Assembly (NCBI GenBank): GCA_964491515.1
Contig: CAZBGQ010000001.1
Location: 1-64,000, forward strand
DNA length: 64,000 nt
Direction: 5' to 3'
From: CAZBGQ01 sp964491515
Lineage (GTDB): Bacteria; Patescibacteriota; Gracilibacteria; UBA1369; UBA12473
The first letter of the stretch is position 1; every line of letters begins with the position of its first letter. The position numbers and the translations under genes were made by a program. This document shows, piece by piece, positions 6,775-14,845 of the stretch. The notes under the pieces were generated by a model. That model did not search any database, was not told where the DNA came from, and worked only from the letters and a program-made list of their open reading frames with translations.

Positions 6775-8628
6775 ATGCCACCTGCAAAATCCGTCATAGC
6801 AAACCTGGCAGAATTTAAGTTAGCCACACTGCCCCCCCCTCACCATGGATTTACGGTGGATCTTATTGAAGTAAACAGAGGAAGAGGACAAATAGAAACC
6901 ATAGACGAAGAGGACACCATTGCAGAAGAAACCGAAGCCATTCGTCTTCTTCTGCAACGCACGGAACTTCCAGAAGAAATAATGAGTCACCCCATCTATC
7001 CATCATTTCTTCTGGAAGATTGGGAGGGCATCGAAAGCCCAGTAAGCAACACAAGTCCAATTAAAAGAATCCGAAATCTTGCGGGATTCGTCCCCCTACA
7101 TCCCGACATACAAGGAGTCACAGACGTCCTAAGAAAAGTGGCAGACCACATCATCGATCAAATTCCAGAAGAAGATCTAGACACTCCAGACGAAATCATC
7201 GAAAAAGCAAAAACCGCACTTATTAAAGGAATGATTCAAATATTAGACAGCCATACACGCACACTAGATGAACATGCCGTACTTCGGAAACCAATAACCC
7301 CTGGAGCACCTGTGCGTCGAAGCCCTAGATTCTCATTCCAAAGAAAGCAAAAACCAAAGAAACTTCAGGGAGTGACTCTAAAAGACGTTCGAAGCACAAC
7401 AAGAACCATACTAGAAACCCTAAAACCCTCACTAGCAAGGGTAAAAGGTGAAGAAGCCAAGGAAAAACTCCTTGAAATGGCCTGCATAAGACTTATGCAA
7501 GAATTAACCATTTTCGACAGATCAATGACCCCAAGCGAAAAATCACATTTTATAAATAACGAAATGCCCAGCTGTATGAGTAAAGCTCGAACACTCTACA
7601 AACGGATTGGACGTCACCTTGCCGCTGCCCAGCGTGAATTCGGGATCAAAGGCCCGGAAATCGAAGAAAAACTAGTTGAGGAAAATGAGTACCGAACCCC
7701 CATTGAAATACTACAACTTCTTACAGAACATTCTCGAGAAGAAGACAGCTATAACACTGGAGACCTTCATGAGTTAAACGAAGCCCAAACCATTCTTGCC
7801 TTAGCCTATAGCTTTTTCCTAATACGCCGCGATCATCGATATAAAGCAGCACGAGCCAGAGAATTCAAATTTAGACGTAATCTAGCCGAGAACCTATTCG
7901 GGGGAAACACCGACAAAGAAAAAGCCGAAGTCAAACTAGACGCCCGGGGAAACATCCTCGAAGATGACGCCGAGGACTACCACAACACAAAAAGCGAAGA
8001 ATTACGTATTCTAAATGTTCCGAAAATGCCAGAAGAATATCAACGACTCCGTGTTCAATTCGATGGCAGCCGACGAAAAACCTCTGAACCATTAGTAATA
8101 AAAACACTCCTCAACCCCCATTATGAACTAGGGAAAGACGTCTTTGACTTTTTAGGAGGAAGAATTTTTGTATGGGACATAACTAGAGATGACTACTTAA
8201 AATCCCCCAATAAAAAACAGATCAAAAAAGGGCTCAATGCGATAGCCATGAGAGCAGGTGAAGCCATAGGCTTAAGCTACCGTAGAACTACGAGAGAACA
8301 ATTAAAACCAGGACAATTCTGCATTGAAGACAAACTCGAAAAAAACGTAGACAACAAAAAATCCAAAGGGTTCCCAGCCATCAAAGTCTACGGACTCACA
8401 AAAGAAGGACTTCCTGTCGAATTCCAAATCGTACTCCGGGATGGCTATAACACAAGTAAATCCCCAGACTCACCCAACAGCACTCATTTCTATGACCTTC
8501 AAAAAGACATCGATCTCGCCAAAATAGTAAAACCTTATTCTATTTTCCCTCAAGAGCAAGAAGTAGCCCAGAAAGTACTAATAGAACTCGAGAAACGAAG
8601 AGAGCAATGGGAGCAATCACACAAATAA
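6775..8628 (+). CDS. large protein with a RelA/SpoT-like C-terminal region
   Basis: A 617-residue cytoplasmic protein. The N-terminal 430 residues are helical, charged and unrecognised. From about residue 440 the pattern recalls the RelA/SpoT nucleotidyltransferase fold: a basic stretch (GSRRKTSEPLVIK), then DVFDFLGGRIFVW (about 455-467) where the family has a DxxGxRI strand. KSKGFPAIKV (about 529) resembles the KxNGYxSLH segment, and LPVEFQIV (about 546-553) resembles the VEIQIRT strand. The catalytic acidic residues are not clearly all present, so it may be a divergent or inactive relative. It follows radA by 41 bases. The fold call is inference from motif order; the N-terminal part has no assignment. 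Confidence 0.5.
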   Translation: MPPAKSVIANLAEFKLATLPPPHHGFTVDLIEVNRGRGQIETIDEEDTIAEETEAIRLLLQRTELPEEIMSHPIYPSFLLEDWEGIESPVSNTSPIKRIRNLAGFVPLHPDIQGVTDVLRKVADHIIDQIPEEDLDTPDEIIEKAKTALIKGMIQILDSHTRTLDEHAVLRKPITPGAPVRRSPRFSFQRKQKPKKLQGVTLKDVRSTTRTILETLKPSLARVKGEEAKEKLLEMACIRLMQELTIFDRSMTPSEKSHFINNEMPSCMSKARTLYKRIGRHLAAAQREFGIKGPEIEEKLVEENEYRTPIEILQLLTEHSREEDSYNTGDLHELNEAQTILALAYSFFLIRRDHRYKAARAREFKFRRNLAENLFGGNTDKEKAEVKLDARGNILEDDAEDYHNTKSEELRILNVPKMPEEYQRLRVQFDGSRRKTSEPLVIKTLLNPHYELGKDVFDFLGGRIFVWDITRDDYLKSPNKKQIKKGLNAIAMRAGEAIGLSYRRTTREQLKPGQFCIEDKLEKNVDNKKSKGFPAIKVYGLTKEGLPVEFQIVLRDGYNTSKSPDSPNSTHFYDLQKDIDLAKIVKPYSIFPQEQEVAQKVLIELEKRREQWEQSHK

Positions 8629-8666
8629 ATCCCAGCCCCACATAAATAGAACCAATAATCAGGACT

Positions 8667-9446
8667 CTAACTAAGCCCAAAAAACTGCCGAGCATTTTCT
8701 GAACTCAACTCAGCCACCTCCTGAACAGAAATCCCCCTAGCTTCTGCAAGCACGCCAGCTAACACGGGCAAAAAAGCAGATTCATTACGCTTCCCCCTCA
8801 AAGACTGAGGAGGTAAAAAGGGAGCGTCCGTTTCAATCATGAACTGACCGGAAGGACACGCCGCCGCCACCCTACGCAATTCATCATTCTTAGGATACGT
8901 AAGCGTTGCTGTGAATGACGTCAACCATCCATGACCCCACACACGTTCAGCCACCGCCAAGTCCCCAGCAAAGCAATGAAACACCACTCGCTTTGCATTT
9001 TCTTCCTCTAAAATAGTAAGAGTATCCTCAAACGCCTCTCGGCAATGAATAATAATAGGCAAATCTTCTCGTAACGCTAAATGAACCTGCTCACGAAGAA
9101 CTGTCTTTTGGACCTCCTTTGGCGCTCCATTTCGGAAATAATCCAATCCAATTTCTCCAATCGCTACAATATTATTATCCCCAGCCAAACGATCCTCTGC
9201 GATAGCCGCAACAAATGCTGCCTCCACCTTCTTATTCCACTTGGATGCTTGATTCGGATGAACAGCAAACGCACAAAAAATAAAAGGGTAGGTTTGAGCA
9301 AGAGCCAATCCAGCTCTCGAGCTTTCCAGATCATCACCCGCATTGACCATCCTATCTACTCCCGCCTTTTGAGCACGCTCAATTACTGCCTCGCGGTCCA
9401 CATCAAACGTATAAAAATCCAAATGACAATGGGAATCAATAAACAT
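8667..9446 (-). CDS. tatD: TatD-family metal-dependent deoxyribonuclease
   Basis: TatD enzymes are TIM-barrel metal-dependent DNases. Metal ligands are all visible: HCHLD (residues 5-9), GEIGLDY, IIIHCREA, FHCFAG and ETDAPFLPP. The start is set at the ATG at 9446 (MFIDSHC) and not at the GTG two codons upstream, because a -10 box TATACT (9453-9458 complement) ends directly before that GTG, leaving 6 bases to the ATG. That gives 259 residues, normal for the family, and a probable leaderless mRNA. It is transcribed away from the aromatic operon from an overlapping promoter region. Confidence 0.92.
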   Translation of the reverse strand: MFIDSHCHLDFYTFDVDREAVIERAQKAGVDRMVNAGDDLESSRAGLALAQTYPFIFCAFAVHPNQASKWNKKVEAAFVAAIAEDRLAGDNNIVAIGEIGLDYFRNGAPKEVQKTVLREQVHLALREDLPIIIHCREAFEDTLTILEEENAKRVVFHCFAGDLAVAERVWGHGWLTSFTATLTYPKNDELRRVAAACPSGQFMIETDAPFLPPQSLRGKRNESAFLPVLAGVLAEARGISVQEVAELSSENARQFFGLS

Positions 9447-9452
9447 AGCCAC

Positions 9453-9480
9453 AGTATAACAACAAAAAAAGCCTTTACAA
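9453..9480 (-). promoter_or_regulatory. tatD promoter, overlapping the aro operon promoter
   Basis: On the minus strand TTGTAA (complement of 9475-9480) and TATACT (complement of 9453-9458) are 16 bases apart. The -10 box ends 6 bases before the tatD ATG. The -35 box shares five bases with the divergent aro operon -35 box, so polymerase binding at the two may be mutually exclusive. Confidence 0.65.
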
Positions 9481-9503
9481 CTGTATGTAAAAATTGCTAT
9501 AAT
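9474..9503 (+). promoter_or_regulatory. promoter of the aromatic biosynthesis operon
   Basis: TTTACA (9474-9479) and a consensus TATAAT (9498-9503) are 18 bases apart. A transcript from about 9510 would carry the aromatic leader peptide (9552) and the attenuator before aroF. Confidence 0.75.
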
Positions 9504-9551
9504 AATAAGACGTCGCCGAACCCAGAGCTAGCGGCCCCTGAAAAATTCACC

Positions 9552-9641
9552 ATGAATACGAAAAAAAGCCCATCACTATCAAAAAACACAGGCATACAGT
9601 CCTGGGCCTTTACGTACTTTTATTTTTATTCTCGCGGCTAA
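9552..9641 (+). CDS. aromatic-codon leader peptide of the aro operon attenuator
   Basis: A 29-codon ORF starting at ATG 9552 and ending at TAA 9639. Its second half reads W-A-F-T-Y-F-Y-F-Y: seven aromatic residues in nine codons (9603-9629), covering Trp, Phe and Tyr, the three end products of the pathway encoded downstream. The rest is basic and unremarkable. It begins about 40 bases after the predicted transcription start and is followed directly by alternative RNA stems ending in a T-run. Leader peptides of this kind (compare trpL and pheL) stall the ribosome when charged tRNA is scarce and so control read-through. No strong ribosome site precedes the ATG. Confidence 0.8.
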   Translation: MNTKKSPSLSKNTGIQSWAFTYFYFYSRG

Positions 9642-9700
9642 AGGAACTTTTAATACCGATCTCCCAAAGTTCCCCACAGCCACTCGCGGGGATTTTTTTT
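9636..9700 (+). promoter_or_regulatory. transcription attenuator: exclusive antiterminator and terminator stems
   Basis: Antiterminator: GGAACTTT (9643-9650) pairs perfectly with AAAGTTCC (9666-9673), extendable by GGCT (9636-9639) with AGCC (9678-9681). Terminator: TCCCC (9671-9675) pairs with GGGGA (9688-9692) and is followed by eight T. The two stems compete for 9671-9673. A ribosome stalled on the last aromatic codons leaves 9643-9650 free, allowing the antiterminator. A ribosome reaching the stop codon at 9639-9641 would cover 9643-9650, allowing the terminator. This gives operon expression when aromatic amino acids are scarce. Confidence 0.78.
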
Positions 9701-9743
9701 ATTTTATTTATCATTTTTTTTAACCCCCTTCACCATGTTACAC

Positions 9744-9754
9744 TTACACTGTAA
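9744..9754. promoter_or_regulatory. small palindrome upstream of aroF
   Basis: TTACA-C-TGTAA is a perfect 5-base inverted repeat in the 140-base stretch between the attenuator T-run and the aroF start. It could be an operator, but nothing links it to a regulator. The rest of that stretch holds only a 29-codon ORF from 9735 without coding character. Confidence 0.2.
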
Positions 9755-9843
9755 GAACACGGTCAAACCATTCTTTTCCACTCAAGGAGAGAATCCAAAA
9801 CCAGCCAAAATTTGTCTTTATTGATCCCATAACCACTAGTGAA

Positions 9844-10857
9844 ATGATTATTGTCATGAAACGGAACGCACCCGAAAAGCACGTTCAAAGCGTGATCGAC
9901 GAAATGCGCGCCAAAAACCTTCAACCCATGCCACTCATTGGCACCGAACGCGTAGTCATCGCCGTCATTGGAGATGAACGTGTGCTAGACATTAGCCACT
10001 TACACTCTCTTCCGAGTGTCAGTAAGGTAATGCCCGTTCTTCAACCATTCAAATTGGCCTCTCGTGAAACCAAACACGAAAACACCATAATCGACATCAA
10101 AGGCGTCCTCATTGGAGGAAACGAAGTTGTCATGATGGCAGGCCCATGCACGGTTGAAAACAGAAAACAGATGAAAGAAGCGGCCAAAGCGGTCAAAGAG
10201 GCCGGCGGTAAAATCCTCCGAGGTGGAGCTTTCAAGCCACGCACCGGGCCATACTCTTTTCAAGGGCTAGGAGAAGAAGGCCTCAAACTACTTAGAGAAG
10301 CTGCCGATGAAACCAATCTACTTGTAGTAACTGAGGTCATGGACACACGTGATGTCGCGCTTGTTGCTAAATACACTGACATTCTCCAAATCGGAGCACG
10401 CAACATGCAAAACTTCAATCTTCTCAAAGAAGTTGGAAAAACCGACAAACCGGTCCTTCTAAAACGAGGCATGAGCAACACCATCAAGGAATTCCTACTT
10501 GCCGCCGAATACATCATGAAAGAAGGAAATCATCAGGTTATCCTCTGCGAACGAGGCATCAGAACCTTTGAAACAGAAACTCGAAACTCGCTCGACATCA
10601 ATGCCGTGCCCGTGCTCAAAGAACTCAGTCACCTTCCTGTGATTGTAGATCCAAGCCACGCCACAGGAAAACGATCGCTGGTCCCACCAGTATCACGAGC
10701 CGCGATTGCAGCAGGAGCAGACGGGCTACTCATAGAAATGCACCCTCACCCAGAAGAAGCACTCTGTGATGGAGACCAATCCATCACTCCTGACATGCTT
10801 CACACCATGATGAAAGAGCTCGACGGTATAACCAAAGCCATCGGCCGAACCATTTAA
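9844..10857 (+). CDS. aroF: 3-deoxy-7-phosphoheptulonate (DAHP) synthase
   Basis: First step of the shikimate pathway: joins phosphoenolpyruvate and erythrose 4-phosphate. The 337-residue protein is of the type I-beta form with an N-terminal ferredoxin-like regulatory domain (about 1-70, starting MIIVMKRNAPEKHV), as in Thermotoga maritima, where this domain mediates feedback inhibition. The TIM barrel follows with AGPCTVEN, FKPRTGPYSFQG, IGARNMQNF, KRGMSNTIKE, CERGIRTFE and VDPSHATGKR, all family hallmarks including metal and substrate residues. It is the first structural gene behind the attenuator, so it may be controlled both by attenuation and by allostery. The start ATG lacks a clear ribosome site. 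Confidence 0.93.
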   Translation: MIIVMKRNAPEKHVQSVIDEMRAKNLQPMPLIGTERVVIAVIGDERVLDISHLHSLPSVSKVMPVLQPFKLASRETKHENTIIDIKGVLIGGNEVVMMAGPCTVENRKQMKEAAKAVKEAGGKILRGGAFKPRTGPYSFQGLGEEGLKLLREAADETNLLVVTEVMDTRDVALVAKYTDILQIGARNMQNFNLLKEVGKTDKPVLLKRGMSNTIKEFLLAAEYIMKEGNHQVILCERGIRTFETETRNSLDINAVPVLKELSHLPVIVDPSHATGKRSLVPPVSRAAIAAGADGLLIEMHPHPEEALCDGDQSITPDMLHTMMKELDGITKAIGRTI

Positions 10858-10866
10858 CCCTTTGCC

Positions 10867-11946
10867 ATGACGACCCTTCGTCTTCGCCTCATACAACCCA
10901 AAGATAATTCCTACAAAATAGTGATTCAACCAGGAATTTTATCAAAAATCCCCACAGATCTTAAAAAAAAGAAATGGGGCGAACAGTACTGCATCATTAC
11001 TGATACAAATGTTAAAAAACTCTATGGAGAAGAACTGGCTCAAAGCATGCGTGAACTCGGGCTGAAAACCACGCTCATCGCATTTCAACCAGGAGAGTCC
11101 AAGAAAAACCTAAAAACTGTGGAAAAACTACTCAACCAAATGGTGCAGTTGGGCCACAACCGCCACAGTTGTGTGATCGCATTAGGAGGCGGTGTCGTAG
11201 GCGACACCGCCGGGTTTGTGGCCTCCATCTTCATGAGAGGAATTCCCTTCATCCAAGTCCCCTCCAGTCTCATGGCCATGGCCGATTCCAGCCTAGGGGG
11301 AAAGACCGGCGTAGACTTACTCGCAGGGAAAAATCTAGCAGGCACATTCACCCAACCAAAACAGGTTTACATCGATCCACAACTTTTAAGTACACTTCCA
11401 AAAAAACACATTCTAAATGGGCTAGCCGAGATCGTAAAACACGGACTCATCATGGACAAAGGTCTTCTGAAAATCCTCAAAAAATTCCCTCAGAAAGCGA
11501 CCGAAGGCCACACCACAACCATCACAAAACTATTAGAACGATCTTGTAAAGTAAAAGCTCGCATAGTACAACGAGACACCTATGAAAAAGGAACACGCAT
11601 GTTTCTTAATTACGGACACAGCATAGGACACGCCATCGAACACGCCAGCGGCTATCGCCTCAATCACGGACAAGCAGTTGCCATTGGAATGAATCTTGAG
11701 AATCGACTCGCTGTAGACCGGAAACTTCTCAAACCTAAACAATGCGAAACCATCGAGGAGCTCCTAAAATCACTCAAACTACCCACAACCATTCCAGATA
11801 AAATAGACCGTGCACCTATCTTAAAAGCACTCAAAACAGATAAGAAAAACCAAGGAAAAACACTAACCATGACCCTTCTGAAAAAACCTGGAAAACCTGT
11901 GATTATACGAGATATTCAAACCAAAGAAGTAAAAGCCGTGCTATGA
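10867..11946 (+). CDS. aroB: 3-dehydroquinate synthase
   Basis: Second shikimate step: NAD-dependent cyclisation of DAHP to 3-dehydroquinate. Of 359 residues, normal length. Visible family motifs are the NAD-binding ALGGGVVGDTAGFVAS, then QVPSSLMAMADSSLGGKTGVD with its SSxGGKTG signature. The metal-ligand region GLAEIVKHGL and the LNYGHSIGHAIEH segment, with the His residues that bind zinc, are also present. It begins 9 bases after aroF and ends in ATGA, overlapping aroA by 4 bases, with TGA as its stop codon. Confidence 0.95.
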   Translation: MTTLRLRLIQPKDNSYKIVIQPGILSKIPTDLKKKKWGEQYCIITDTNVKKLYGEELAQSMRELGLKTTLIAFQPGESKKNLKTVEKLLNQMVQLGHNRHSCVIALGGGVVGDTAGFVASIFMRGIPFIQVPSSLMAMADSSLGGKTGVDLLAGKNLAGTFTQPKQVYIDPQLLSTLPKKHILNGLAEIVKHGLIMDKGLLKILKKFPQKATEGHTTTITKLLERSCKVKARIVQRDTYEKGTRMFLNYGHSIGHAIEHASGYRLNHGQAVAIGMNLENRLAVDRKLLKPKQCETIEELLKSLKLPTTIPDKIDRAPILKALKTDKKNQGKTLTMTLLKKPGKPVIIRDIQTKEVKAVL

Positions 11947-13187
11947 ACTCATCAATAAAGGTCCCCGGCTCAAAAAGCCTCACCAATCGAGCCCTTTTAG
12001 TCGCCTCCCTTGCCAAAGGAACCAGCGTTTTAAACAATGTACTTTTAAGTGATGACACCCATGTCATGATTAAAGCTTTGCAAAAACTAGGGGTCGACAT
12101 TGGAATAAAAGAGAACACACTCACCATAACTTCCTCAGGATCATTCCAGCCACCAAGCAGCCCACTCATATTAGGCAATGCGGGCACCGCTGTACGGTTC
12201 CTAACCGCAATACTCGCACATCAATCATTCTCAAGCACCATCGACGGAGATAATCGCATGAAAGAACGTCCACTCAAAAATCTTATTGATGCACTCACGG
12301 AGCTAGGAGCTCAAATAAACTGCCCCACTGGATGCCCACCTCTCACAATAAACGGTGGTCAGTTAACAGGAGAAAAAGTCAACATTTCTGGACATCAAAG
12401 CAGCCAATACATTTCCGCACTCTTAATGCTCGGCCCACTACTCCCTCAAGGTCTAATTCTCACCATCTCCGATGAGCTCACCTCCAAGCCCTATGTCGAT
12501 CTGACCACTCAACTTATGAGCCAATTCGGTATTAAAGGAATCAGAAACAATCGCCATCATTCATTTGAAATACTTCCACAGAAATATACTCCTCAAACAA
12601 TAAACATCGAAGCCGATGCATCTAGTGCTACCTACTTTTTCGGAATAGCCGCGCTCACAGGAAAAACAATCACCGTAAGCAATTTAACCCGGAAAACAGT
12701 CCAGCCAGACATCAAAATTCTCAAAGCCTTAGAACAAATGGGATGCACCATCACCGAAACTGAAAAAGACATCACACTGACAGGACCATCCACCCTTCAA
12801 GCCCTTGGGAAACACGATGCCAATGATTTTCCTGATGGAGCCATGACCCTTGCTGTAATTGCAGCCTTTGCAGAAGGCACAACCACTCTCACAGGACTAC
12901 ACAACCTGAAACTCAAAGAATCAGACCGCCTCACCGCCCTCTCCACTGAACTCAAAAAAATTGGCGCGCTCGTATCCATCACCGACGATTCCATTACCAT
13001 TGAAGGAAATCCCAACACACTTCACGCCAACGCCACCATCAGCACCTACAACGATCATCGAATGGCCATGTGTTTTGGCATGGCTCAAACCGTTTTACCC
13101 GACTTAATCATCCAAAATCCTGACTGCGTTTCAAAAACATACCCTCAATTCTGGGACGATGTAGCCACTTTAAATCGTTCTTCATGA
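11943..13187 (+). CDS. aroA: 3-phosphoshikimate 1-carboxyvinyltransferase (EPSP synthase)
   Basis: Sixth shikimate step: transfers enolpyruvyl from PEP to shikimate 3-phosphate. The 414-residue protein shows PGSKSLTNRALLVASLAKG at the N-terminus and GNAGTAVRFLTA where the family has LxxGNAGTA(x)R (the PEP site). DGDNRMKERP, LKLKESDRLTAL and YNDHRMAMCFGMAQ complete the signatures. The GNAGTA motif keeps Gly-Ala, like natural enzymes that bind glyphosate; no resistance pattern was assessed. Overlaps aroB and the MFS gene by 4 bases on each side. Confidence 0.95.
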   Translation: MNSSIKVPGSKSLTNRALLVASLAKGTSVLNNVLLSDDTHVMIKALQKLGVDIGIKENTLTITSSGSFQPPSSPLILGNAGTAVRFLTAILAHQSFSSTIDGDNRMKERPLKNLIDALTELGAQINCPTGCPPLTINGGQLTGEKVNISGHQSSQYISALLMLGPLLPQGLILTISDELTSKPYVDLTTQLMSQFGIKGIRNNRHHSFEILPQKYTPQTINIEADASSATYFFGIAALTGKTITVSNLTRKTVQPDIKILKALEQMGCTITETEKDITLTGPSTLQALGKHDANDFPDGAMTLAVIAAFAEGTTTLTGLHNLKLKESDRLTALSTELKKIGALVSITDDSITIEGNPNTLHANATISTYNDHRMAMCFGMAQTVLPDLIIQNPDCVSKTYPQFWDDVATLNRSS

Positions 13188-14329
13188 AACAAAGCGATGC
13201 TAATGTTCGGCGAGCGTCACTCTTCATGTCACTCACCAATTTTATGGGGCAAACCCTTTTATTTTTTTGGGGAGTCTATTTCACTCAAATCGATCTAACA
13301 GGAGCGCAACAAGGACTTCTATTCGCCATTTACCCCACCATGGCTATTTTATCCGTACTCCCCGCGGGATGGCTAAATGATCGCATCTACCCTCGAACCT
13401 TAGTGTGCCTAGGCTACCTAATGATGGCCATTCAATACGCCGGACTCTCCTTTCATGACTCCTTCCTAGGGTTAGCAGGATTTTTCGTACTTGGAAGCTT
13501 AGGAACCAATCTCACCAAACTATCCATCGACAGCTTTTTTTACAAAACAGGCAATCATAAACATTCCAAACAAATTGGCTCCTACGTTGGAACCTATCTG
13601 ATTGGATCAGGAATTGGCGTAATCCTAGGCGGATCACTTCTCAACATCCTTCCATTCAACAACCTTTTTCAAATCCTTGGAATCATTGCGCTAAGCGCCG
13701 CCCTTGCCAGCGTAATTTTCCTTCCACACACTGAAACCTTTCATTTCACATTAGAACATTATAAAAAAGACCTTCGAAAACCAAAAATCCTCGTCTTCGT
13801 AACCATGATCTTTTTATGGGCACTCCACATGGGATCAGAAGTCACTTCTTATGGGCTTTTCCTCCGAGAAAATTTGCATCTCTCATACTTAAATATGGGG
13901 TTTTACATGGGGATCGCCATCCTACTTATGGCAATCTGGGCACGACTCGCAAGCCACCAATTACATCACAATACCCCCATTCGATACATTTTATACCGTG
14001 GCCTTTTTCTGTCAGCCATTGGTCATTTCATCATGGTGATTCCAATACTCCAAATATCCATTCTAGGCCGATTCATTCATGAAGCAGGAGACTCCTTTAT
14101 GTTTATTTTCCTGTATTATGGAATCCGAAAGCTTTTCCCAGTAGAACGAGCAGGAGGTAATGCCGGCGCCGTACGACTCGTTCAAAACAGTTCACTGGTC
14201 ATTGGCTCACTTATTTTTGCCCCCATGGGAAAACTCTATGGAAATCCTGTCCCTCTAGTGTTTGCCTCATCTTTCTCACTACTAGCACTTTTCATCGGAT
14301 TTCATTATCGACATCTAATCAAGCACTAA
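13184..14329 (+). CDS. major facilitator superfamily transporter
   Basis: A 381-residue membrane protein with about 12 hydrophobic segments in two bundles and a cytoplasmic loop near residues 185-205. The loop after the second segment, GWLNDRIYPRTL, resembles the MFS motif A (GxLaDrxGrrxxl). It overlaps aroA by 4 bases and abuts aroK, so it is an integral member of the operon under the aromatic attenuator. An import or export role for aromatic amino acids, shikimate or a related compound is a fair guess from context. The sequence itself does not show the substrate. Confidence 0.8.
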   Translation: MKQSDANVRRASLFMSLTNFMGQTLLFFWGVYFTQIDLTGAQQGLLFAIYPTMAILSVLPAGWLNDRIYPRTLVCLGYLMMAIQYAGLSFHDSFLGLAGFFVLGSLGTNLTKLSIDSFFYKTGNHKHSKQIGSYVGTYLIGSGIGVILGGSLLNILPFNNLFQILGIIALSAALASVIFLPHTETFHFTLEHYKKDLRKPKILVFVTMIFLWALHMGSEVTSYGLFLRENLHLSYLNMGFYMGIAILLMAIWARLASHQLHHNTPIRYILYRGLFLSAIGHFIMVIPILQISILGRFIHEAGDSFMFIFLYYGIRKLFPVERAGGNAGAVRLVQNSSLVIGSLIFAPMGKLYGNPVPLVFASSFSLLALFIGFHYRHLIKH

Positions 14330-14845
14330 ATGAACATCATTCTAACAGGACTACGTGGAACAGGAAAAACCACCCTTGGAGAAAAAATTGCCCAGGACAT
14401 CGGCTGGGATTGGATTGATTGTGATCGAGAATTCGAAAAAAAAATGGGACTATCCGTTAGTGACTTCGTCATTGAAAAAGGATGGGAAGCCTTTAGGAAT
14501 GAAGAAAAAATAATTGCACTCAAGGCCGCACAAAAAACAAAAAACATCATTTCTACCGGAGGTGGAACCATGATGAATCCAGAAAGTGCCGCTGCCCTCA
14601 AAAAAAGCGGAGTCGTCGTACTATTAACCTGCGACCTAAAAACACTACGAAAATATCTTGAAAACAGTTACGAAAGGCCCTCTTTAACAGGGACTCAATC
14701 CACCTTAGATGAAATAGCTGCCATCTGGGAAGAACGCAAAGATCACTACCACAGCATCGCCGACCTCATTCACGACACCTCAAATTGGCCCTCACATCAA
14801 CTACTACTAGATAAATTACGTGAGCACCCTAACCTTGATCTATGA
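14330..14845 (+). CDS. aroK: shikimate kinase
   Basis: Fifth shikimate step: phosphorylates shikimate at the 3-hydroxyl. The 171-residue protein has P-loop GLRGTGKTT (residues 7-15) and the shikimate-binding DCDREFEKKMGLSVSDF. The lid/substrate motifs FRNEEKIIAL and STGGGTMM match AroK (FRxxE and GGG). In the LID region YERPSL keeps the key Arg. It starts directly after the MFS stop and overlaps nadB by 4 bases. Confidence 0.92.
   Translation: MNIILTGLRGTGKTTLGEKIAQDIGWDWIDCDREFEKKMGLSVSDFVIEKGWEAFRNEEKIIALKAAQKTKNIISTGGGTMMNPESAAALKKSGVVVLLTCDLKTLRKYLENSYERPSLTGTQSTLDEIAAIWEERKDHYHSIADLIHDTSNWPSHQLLLDKLREHPNLDL

Noticed and set aside
10000..10517. Minus-strand ORFs inside aroF
   Set aside because: Shadows of a well-conserved enzyme gene; same for similar opposite-strand ORFs in aroB, aroA, gyrA and priA.
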